Source: M1-B18 sp048264125 (GTDB lineage: Bacteria; Bacillota; Clostridia; Peptostreptococcales; Natronincolaceae). Taken from it: a stretch of DNA of 64,000 bases. This document shows, one piece after another, positions 59,249 through 64,000 of this stretch; positions within the stretch are counted from its first letter, which is position 1, and each line of letters opens with the position of its first letter. A program made the position numbers and the translations under genes. Under the pieces are notes generated by a model, which was not told the origin of the DNA, did no database searches, and saw only the letters and a program-made list of their open reading frames with translations. The stretch lies in assembly GCA_048264125.1 (NCBI GenBank), contig JBLXDM010000003.1, forward strand, positions 62,001-126,000, given 5' to 3'.

Positions 59249-60055
59249 TTAAATTATAGGTATATTTATTTCTAGATAGCAGGTATCCATATCACTTCCT
59301 CTTTCCACAAATAATAATTTGCCAAAAATGTCTCCTGCTATAGCATAATTATTCTCCTTCATAAAGTCCAAAATAAAGCCTATAGATGTGCGAGTTATAT
59401 ATTCTTCACCAGATGGGAAGATAACTGATGAAATATAGGTCTTAGGGGGTATATACTCCACATTGTCATTTAATTGCAGATCAAAATTCTTTATATCATC
59501 CTCATACATAGCTAATCCCCAGCTATACCATAGGTGCTCCTCCTCCGATATGATATCCCCATCAATTCTAAAGGAATAAAAGGCGTGAGGTAATAAGCTC
59601 ATCCAGTCGCTAACGCTATCAGCAACATTTTCTTCTTTTAAAAGCGTATTGCCATTTGTTTGCTTTAATCTGTAAATCCCTGGTAGCTTTTTAAGCTTAC
59701 ATCTATTGAAGTCTGATTCAATGCTTTCAAAATTATCCTTTATTTCTTTTATTCTATTTAAAAGCAGTGTCTTCTTTCTTATTTCTTCCTCTAAAGCTAG
59801 CTCCTTTCCAGTTAATCCTTTAACAATACTCTCTACAGATGAATTTTTTGTAAGCTCCGCCACCTCATGTAATGAAAATTGTAGACTTCGCAGCCATCTG
59901 CTCATAAGCAGGTTCCTGGCATCCAGGTCATCAAAATATCTATATTTTGTTGTTTTATCTTTAAATGGCTTTAGTATACCGTGCTTTTCGTATAATCTCA
60001 AGGTGTCCACCGTCACTCCAAGGATTGAGGCAAACTCTCCAATAGAATACTTCAT
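59249..60055 (-). CDS. MerR-family regulator with GyrI-like effector domain
   Basis: The 268-residue protein has the MerR winged helix (MKYSIGEFASILGVTVDTLR, LYEKHGILKP, YRYFDDLDA), a coiled-coil dimer helix (about 75-120) and a C-terminal effector domain resembling BmrR/GyrI (YIPPKTYISSVIFPSGEEY, DTCYLEINIPI). Such regulators bind cationic or lipophilic ligands. It probably controls the downstream flavin lipoprotein through the 19-bp-spacer promoter at 59098-59128. ATG 60055 follows GGGAGGA. Confidence 0.88.
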   Translation of the reverse strand: MKYSIGEFASILGVTVDTLRLYEKHGILKPFKDKTTKYRYFDDLDARNLLMSRWLRSLQFSLHEVAELTKNSSVESIVKGLTGKELALEEEIRKKTLLLNRIKEIKDNFESIESDFNRCKLKKLPGIYRLKQTNGNTLLKEENVADSVSDWMSLLPHAFYSFRIDGDIISEEEHLWYSWGLAMYEDDIKNFDLQLNDNVEYIPPKTYISSVIFPSGEEYITRTSIGFILDFMKENNYAIAGDIFGKLLFVERGSDMDTCYLEINIPII

Positions 60056-60088
60056 AAAATTTCCTCCCAACTAAATAATAATCGTATG

Positions 60089-60117
60089 ATTATATTTTAA
60101 CATATTATTAATAACAA
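60089..60117 (-). promoter_or_regulatory. Promoter of the merR-like gene
   Basis: On the minus strand TTGTTA (60112-60117), 17 bases and TATAAT (60089-60094), about 35 bases before ATG 60055. Confidence 0.6.
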
Positions 60118-60218
60118 AAGCATGTACCGCTCACTTTTAAAGCTCAAAACTGATTAAATCCTTATCACTGAACATGCACTCTACAAATTTTTTTTACTTC
60201 TTCGTTAAATTTCGTCAT

Positions 60219-60269
60219 AAAAAATACGCCTTCAAAAGCTAGACTTTCTTTGTCTAACTTCTGAGGCGT
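60219..60269 (-). terminator. Terminator of the holin-family gene
   Basis: A long stem (ACGCC at 60226-60230 with GGCGT at 60265-60269, extended by TAGAC/GTCTA) is followed on the minus strand by ATTTTTTATG. It begins 17 bases after the stop at 60286. Confidence 0.75.
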
Positions 60270-60285
60270 TCTTCCAACTATTTAC

Positions 60286-60633
60286 CTACTTTTTATTAGC
60301 TCCAGTAACGCCACCTATCAGCATATTTACAATGCTCAATAGAATTGAACCTAATAAAGCACTAAAGAAGCCATCAATCTCAAAGCCCGCCACAAGATTT
60401 GCCGTCAGCATCAAGAAGGCAGCATTTATAACTAGAGAAAACAATCCCAAGGTTGCAATGGTTATTGGAAGCGCTAAAAGCTTTATTATAGGACGTACAA
60501 AGGTATTTACCAATCCCAGTACAAAGGCTGCTATCACTGCTGCCTCCAATCCCGAAAGGCTGATTCCCTCCATTAAATATGCTATAACGTAAATAGATGC
60601 TGCACTAACAAGTAAACGCATTATGAATTTCAT
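60286..60633 (-). CDS. Phage holin family 4-helix membrane protein
   Basis: The 115-residue protein has four hydrophobic segments and the motifs LVNTFVRPIIKLLALPITI and TLGLFSLVINAAFLMLTA, typical of the PF04020-type holin-like family. Despite the name, such proteins are chromosomal and not proof of a prophage; none is seen here. ATG 60633 lies behind a strong AGGAGGT. Confidence 0.88.
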   Translation of the reverse strand: MKFIMRLLVSAASIYVIAYLMEGISLSGLEAAVIAAFVLGLVNTFVRPIIKLLALPITIATLGLFSLVINAAFLMLTANLVAGFEIDGFFSALLGSILLSIVNMLIGGVTGANKK

Positions 60634-60772
60634 ATTATACCTCCTGGTAGTCGATTTATATTGCAAGGCATGGGGACATCTGTGCTATACTATTATTATA
60701 TTTGAGTTAATATGTGGATTGCTAGTTATTTTTTAGAAATAATTGCTTTCAATTATAAAAAGGAGGTATAGC

Positions 60773-61288
60773 ATGATAACAATAGGCATAATCACAGCCA
60801 GTGACAAGGGCTCCAAGGGGGAGCGGGTGGATACCAGCGGTCCACTGATTGAAGAAATGCTAAAGGAGCTAAATGGAGTTGTTAAGGAATATGCAATAGT
60901 TCCCGATGAACGGAAGCAGCTGTCTGATAAAATGATTTTTATGGCTGACGAATTAAAGCTGGATTTAATATTTACCACAGGTGGTACAGGCTTTTCTCCA
61001 AGGGACGTTACCCCTGAGGCTACATTAGATGTAGTGGACAGGCTGGCTCCTGGAATTGCTGAGGCAATTAGAATGAAGAGTCTTAGCATTACTCCTAAAG
61101 CAATGCTTTCAAGGGCTGTAGCAGGCATCAGAAAGCAGAGCCTGATCATTAACCTTCCCGGTAGCCCTAAGGGGGTTAGAGAATGCCTAGAGGTAATACT
61201 CCCCGCTCTGTCCCATGGCATAGGAATACTAAAGGGAATAGAGGGCGAATGCGGAAATGATCATAAGCATGACCACAAGCATAGCTAA
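60773..61288 (+). CDS. MogA/MoaB-family molybdopterin biosynthesis protein with His-rich tail
   Basis: The 171-residue protein has TIGIITASDKGSKGERVDTS, TTGGTGFSPRDVTPEAT and NLPGSPKGVRECLEVILPAL, the MogA/MoaB fold that adenylylates molybdopterin. The C-terminus ends CGNDHKHDHKHS, an unusual His-rich tail that might bind metal. GGAGGT precedes ATG 60773. Whether it acts in molybdenum or tungsten cofactor synthesis cannot be told; no other moa or moe genes are in the window. Confidence 0.92.
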   Translation: MITIGIITASDKGSKGERVDTSGPLIEEMLKELNGVVKEYAIVPDERKQLSDKMIFMADELKLDLIFTTGGTGFSPRDVTPEATLDVVDRLAPGIAEAIRMKSLSITPKAMLSRAVAGIRKQSLIINLPGSPKGVRECLEVILPALSHGIGILKGIEGECGNDHKHDHKHS

Positions 61289-61292
61289 GAAT

Positions 61293-61324
61293 GAGGGCAA
61301 GACTTTCTTGCCCTCTTTATATTT
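61293..61324 (+). terminator. Terminator of the mogA-like gene
   Basis: GAGGGCAAGA (61293-61302) pairs with TCTTGCCCTC (61306-61315), followed by TTTATATTT. It may also serve the convergent amidase gene. Confidence 0.88.
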
Positions 61325-62692
61325 TTAGTTTATATTTCTTCTATACTCTATTTCCACTATATCATTGGCCTCATCCCAGGCTATTTCATATCCGAAGGCC
61401 TCTAGGAACCTTACCGGCACATAATTTCTTCCCTGTAGCTCGAAGCCCTCTATCGTATCAGACCTACCATGGATATTTAATTTTATTTCCTTGGCCTCAA
61501 TATTAATGCTTCCACTGCCTACCTCAGCCTCAGTAGCCATGAGTGATGCTAAATAATTATTTATTATATCCGCTCCATAGCCATTTCCTGGATACGCCCA
61601 GCCAACTCCCTCTGGATTATCTGCTGCACCCAGATGCTCAACATAGGCTGCAGAGCCTCTTTTTACCAGTGCAAACCTCGGGCTGTTCAGGGTCTTACCA
61701 ACAGGCAGTAGATTAGTAGTAGCATAGGCAAATAAATGCTGGATATGCGCCTCGACCCCCACCGCCGAATTCAAGAAGATGGCGCCATGAATACCCTGCT
61801 GAAAGCGCACCTTGGAGGAATCGGCACCATTTAATGCTGTGTTGCCATCGCTGGCTTCACCGGTGGCTCCTATGCCGGCATAATTATTTTGCCATGACTT
61901 AACCAGCCCGCCATATTTAAAATATCCGGTTTCCTTGCAGGCTTGGCATAGCGCAATGTCTGCCCTAATGCCATAGGCTGGGGCAATACTATAATAAATA
62001 TCTGCCAGCTGCTGGTATTCTGGAGCCCTCTGCTTTAGCCATGCTTTGGCCTGCTGAAGGCTGGCTACAGAATTACCCATAATAGGAGTTAAGCTCCTAA
62101 CAGTAGGATATGCCTCCCTAATACCGGCTGCAATTGCATCCGCCAGCCTTTGTCTAAAGCCCACAGTCTTCAACAATGCTTCCTCATTTGGATTTGTATG
62201 GAAGCCCATTTCAGTAATCAAGGCGGGCATTCTGCTCCTTCTAATTACTGCATAATAGTCCAAGCTATTAATAGCTGAGGTGCTGTTAGAAACCAATCTT
62301 GTCTTTATACCTCTGTCCCTTAGACCAGTTGCCTGCACCAGCCGCCTTTGAACAATTTCCGCAGCTCTCTTGGCCTCCTCACGAAAAATGCTGCCCCATT
62401 CGCCATTATAGCTATGAAAGGTTTCAATGCCATTGGCAGTGCTATCGGCTGCAGCATTCGTATGCAGGCTTATAAACAGTTGTCCCTGCCACTGATTTGC
62501 CCTTTCTGACCGCTGGTATAGCTCTAGGGTCTCATCCTTATCTCTCGTCATGGTTACCTCATAGCCTGCATCTATCAATAAATTCCTCAAACGCAGCCCA
62601 ATATCCAGTACACCATCCGCCTCTATATAGCCGGTGGGTCCTCTATTGGCTCGGTCTGCACCTCCATGTCCCGGATCTAATACTATTCGCAT
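61325..62692 (-). CDS. N-acetylmuramoyl-L-alanine amidase with glucosaminidase-like and CuAO-N-like domains
   Basis: The 455-residue protein has an Amidase_3 domain at about 1-190 (MRIVLDPGHGG, SLHTNAA, ITEMGFHTNPNEE, with zinc His and Glu), a glucosaminidase-like domain at about 220-385 (ALCQACKETGYFKYGG, NNYAGIGATG) and a C-terminal copper-amine-oxidase-N-like segment (QGRNYVPVRFLEAFGYEIAW). No signal peptide precedes the amidase. It could be released by lysis, exported another way, or act in the mother cell. AGGAGGAGG precedes ATG 62692. Confidence 0.9.
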   Translation of the reverse strand: MRIVLDPGHGGADRANRGPTGYIEADGVLDIGLRLRNLLIDAGYEVTMTRDKDETLELYQRSERANQWQGQLFISLHTNAAADSTANGIETFHSYNGEWGSIFREEAKRAAEIVQRRLVQATGLRDRGIKTRLVSNSTSAINSLDYYAVIRRSRMPALITEMGFHTNPNEEALLKTVGFRQRLADAIAAGIREAYPTVRSLTPIMGNSVASLQQAKAWLKQRAPEYQQLADIYYSIAPAYGIRADIALCQACKETGYFKYGGLVKSWQNNYAGIGATGEASDGNTALNGADSSKVRFQQGIHGAIFLNSAVGVEAHIQHLFAYATTNLLPVGKTLNSPRFALVKRGSAAYVEHLGAADNPEGVGWAYPGNGYGADIINNYLASLMATEAEVGSGSINIEAKEIKLNIHGRSDTIEGFELQGRNYVPVRFLEAFGYEIAWDEANDIVEIEYRRNIN

Positions 62693-62880
62693 AAAACCGC
62701 CTCCTCCTTTTTTATATTATGAGTGAGAGGAGGCCTATGTTCATACCTCACAAATTAAGAAGGCTGGCATAAATTGTTATGTAAGCCGTGATATTAAAAA
62801 CTATTAGCTGCCTTTCATTTTCTGGTTGCATAACATACTCCTTTTGAATACTATGTAATATACTAGGGAGGTGTTTTTAT

Positions 62881-63366
62881 ATGCAACCAACCGTAAATAT
62901 TGAGGGTATCCGTTACTATATAAAGCTGGTAAAGGCCCTAGAGGAATATATACAGGAGGAGCTTCAGGACAGTGCCTTTTATTTAGCATTATCCAAGCTT
63001 TCTCCTAATGAATATATTAAAGCAATTATATTGGAATTTGCAGAAACAGAGCAGGTGCACGCTGAGAGCTTTCAAAAGGCCTATTACCGGCTGACGGGCC
63101 TAAGCTACACACCTAAGCCCCTGGCACCAATTGAATTAAATGATTATCAATCCGCTCTAAGCCTCATAATTTCTGATGAGGTTGAGGATTTTAAAAAATA
63201 TGGAGAGCAATATAATATGGCCCCTACCCAATATCTCCAGGACCTATTTTATATGGCTAAAACTATGGAATCGCAGCATATTATGAGACTTCCCTTTTTA
63301 ATAGATGAGAATACTGATAAAGGCTGTCAATATAATGGCAGGGCTAATTTAAAGCTTGTAAAATAA
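62881..63366 (+). CDS. Ferritin-like four-helix protein
   Basis: The 161-residue helical protein has KALEEYIQEELQDSAFYLAL, LEFAETEQVHAESFQ and DEVEDFKKYGEQY, then ESQHIMRLPFL, with Glu and ExxH residues spaced as in ferritin-like di-iron domains. No rubredoxin domain follows. It may be a rubrerythrin-like or spore-coat-type ferritin protein; iron binding is inferred. GGGAGGTG precedes ATG 62881. Confidence 0.78.
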   Translation: MQPTVNIEGIRYYIKLVKALEEYIQEELQDSAFYLALSKLSPNEYIKAIILEFAETEQVHAESFQKAYYRLTGLSYTPKPLAPIELNDYQSALSLIISDEVEDFKKYGEQYNMAPTQYLQDLFYMAKTMESQHIMRLPFLIDENTDKGCQYNGRANLKLVK

Positions 63367-63383
63367 TACCGAAGCAACTATAA

Positions 63384-63412
63384 AAAGACAGCCTATATTG
63401 GGCTGTCTTTCT
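63384..63412 (+). terminator. Terminator of the ferritin-like gene
   Basis: AAAGACAGCC (63384-63393) pairs with GGCTGTCTTT (63401-63410), then CTTG. It probably serves both convergent genes. Confidence 0.78.
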
Positions 63413-63422
63413 TGTACAGACA

Positions 63423-63713
63423 CTAATTATTGATTAAATCTCTAAACAATATTTCCTCAGGGCAATTTAATTCCTTGCAGACCTTTTTAATGTTTTGATT
63501 GCTGGGTATTCTGCCCTCATATATCCATGCCTGTACTGTACGAGGCGAAACCCCTAAACGCTCTGCCATATCACTGACCTTTATATCGTCAGCAAACATT
63601 AGCCCCAGCATATAACGATTTCTTACCTCCCAGGATTTCAATCGTCTAAATCTCTTTTTTCTGATACCCTTTCCCAGCACACGCCGTGCCCTCTCCTGTA
63701 ATGTTTCTTCCAT
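63423..63713 (-). CDS. Small HTH DNA-binding protein
   Basis: The 96-residue protein has a basic N-terminus and a C-terminal XRE/MerR-like helix-turn-helix (KVSDMAERLGVSPRTVQAWI, YEGRIPSNQNIKKVCKEL). Its partner or target is unknown. GGTAGGTG precedes ATG 63713. Confidence 0.75.
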   Translation of the reverse strand: MEETLQERARRVLGKGIRKKRFRRLKSWEVRNRYMLGLMFADDIKVSDMAERLGVSPRTVQAWIYEGRIPSNQNIKKVCKELNCPEEILFRDLINN

Positions 63714-63835
63714 GTTTTCACCTACCTAATAGATTTAATGTCTTGTTACTTGTAAATATTGACAATAAATCTATAGGCTATACCTATATTTTACAAAAAA
63801 ATTCATAAGCAGGTGCTTTAGTGATTTATCTGGTC

Positions 63836-64000
63836 TTATCTAAACAATGATATAATTAACAGCACTACTACCCCAGTAAGAAATATGATTGCATACTTAG
63901 CCATTTTTTTAGTATGCTCTATCCCCTCCTCTGAAAGCTCGGGATTTTCATACATCCAACGTCTACCAGCAAAAAAGCTTTCCTCCGGGAACATATAGGT
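63836..64000 (-). CDS. C-terminal fragment of a small membrane protein (cut by window edge)
   Basis: The last 54 codons are visible up to TAA at 63836-63838. The sequence has GRRWMYENPELSEEGIEHTK followed by a terminal membrane helix (YAIIFLTGVVVLLIISLF). The pattern of Trp, Tyr and NPE before a C-terminal helix recalls DUF6199-type small membrane proteins, but the start lies outside the window and the family is uncertain. Confidence 0.6.
   Translation of the reverse strand, partial: TYMFPEESFFAGRRWMYENPELSEEGIEHTKKMAKYAIIFLTGVVVLLIISLFR

Noticed and set aside
60286..60633. Holin-family protein plus nearby amidase as a prophage lysis cassette
   Set aside because: No other phage genes are present, the genes are on separate transcripts about 700 bases apart, and this holin family is commonly chromosomal.
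60733..61221. 162-codon minus-strand frame opposite the mogA-like gene
   Set aside because: The plus-strand gene has clear motifs, a ribosome binding site and a terminator; the antisense frame has none.
1..64000. CRISPR arrays, tRNA or rRNA genes, insertion sequences
   Set aside because: No regularly spaced repeats, no cloverleaf or rRNA-like blocks and no transposase motifs were noticed on either strand; this was a reading by eye, so a short tRNA could be missed.

Overview
The window reads as chromosome of an anaerobic, endospore-forming Bacillota of the class Clostridia. The evidence is a complete six-gene Rnf complex, the spoIIA-sigF and spoVA operons, spoIVFA/spoIVFB, yunB, a MinC-MinD-MinE system, the N-extended L27 with its Prp protease, low GC and strong GGAGG-type ribosome binding sites. 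Relatives of Alkaliphilus or Natronincola are my best guess from gene content; no database was searched. I see no rRNA, tRNA, CRISPR array, insertion sequence or prophage. Nearly all genes lie on the minus strand.

Layout, left to right. 1-7055: a Tad/Flp-type pilus or secretion locus read leftwards. It holds a kinase-ParA fusion, a CpaB-like SAF protein, a TadZ/CpaE-like ATPase, TadA, TadB, TadC and a 42-residue membrane peptide, and it continues beyond the edge. 7360-7810: a type I toxin-antitoxin module with a plus-strand holin-like peptide, an antisense RNA and a structured leader. 7879-24651: the conserved growth, division and sporulation cluster rpmA, prp, rplU (with L21 leader), rng, two radical-SAM-linked genes, spoIVFB, spoIVFA, mgsA, minE, minD, minC, PBP2, mreD, mreC, mreB, radC, maf and two small membrane proteins. 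Its order closely follows that of Bacillus subtilis. 24908-29815: rnfCDGEAB. 30099-32732: five small regulatory genes (two HATPases, PHP, two DRTGG) of the kind usually linked to electron-bifurcating hydrogenase genes, which are absent here. One appears to start with ATT.

32756-47277: a mixed housekeeping stretch. It carries a SPOR protein, an NlpC/P60 hydrolase, luxS, an NtrC-type regulator with a PAS histidine kinase, a zinc-ribbon protein, an LDCC micro-protein, a DEDDh exonuclease, yebC, nadE, two half-size TauE proteins, a CoA-binding protein, YigZ, a degenerate Nudix protein, DUF3189, a HEAT-repeat protein and hflX. 47434-56538: yunB, a class A PBP on the plus strand, then spoIIAA-spoIIAB-sigF and the spoVA operon with two unrecognised micro-proteins. 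56731-64000: a zinc-dependent phospholipase-C-like protein, a lipoprotein flavin reductase under a MerR-type 19-bp-spacer promoter next to its likely MerR regulator, a small holin-family membrane protein, MogA/MoaB, an amidase-glucosaminidase without signal peptide, a ferritin-like protein, an HTH protein and a fragment of one more gene.

The observations I find most worth checking are the type I toxin module and its predicted 5'-3' mRNA pairing, the ATT start codon at 32275, the two extra small genes in the spoVA operon, the MerR operator at 59098-59128, the 109-bp inverted-repeat element at 44712-44820, the 30-bp perfect palindrome at 38817-38846, and the kinase-ParA fusion in the Tad locus.
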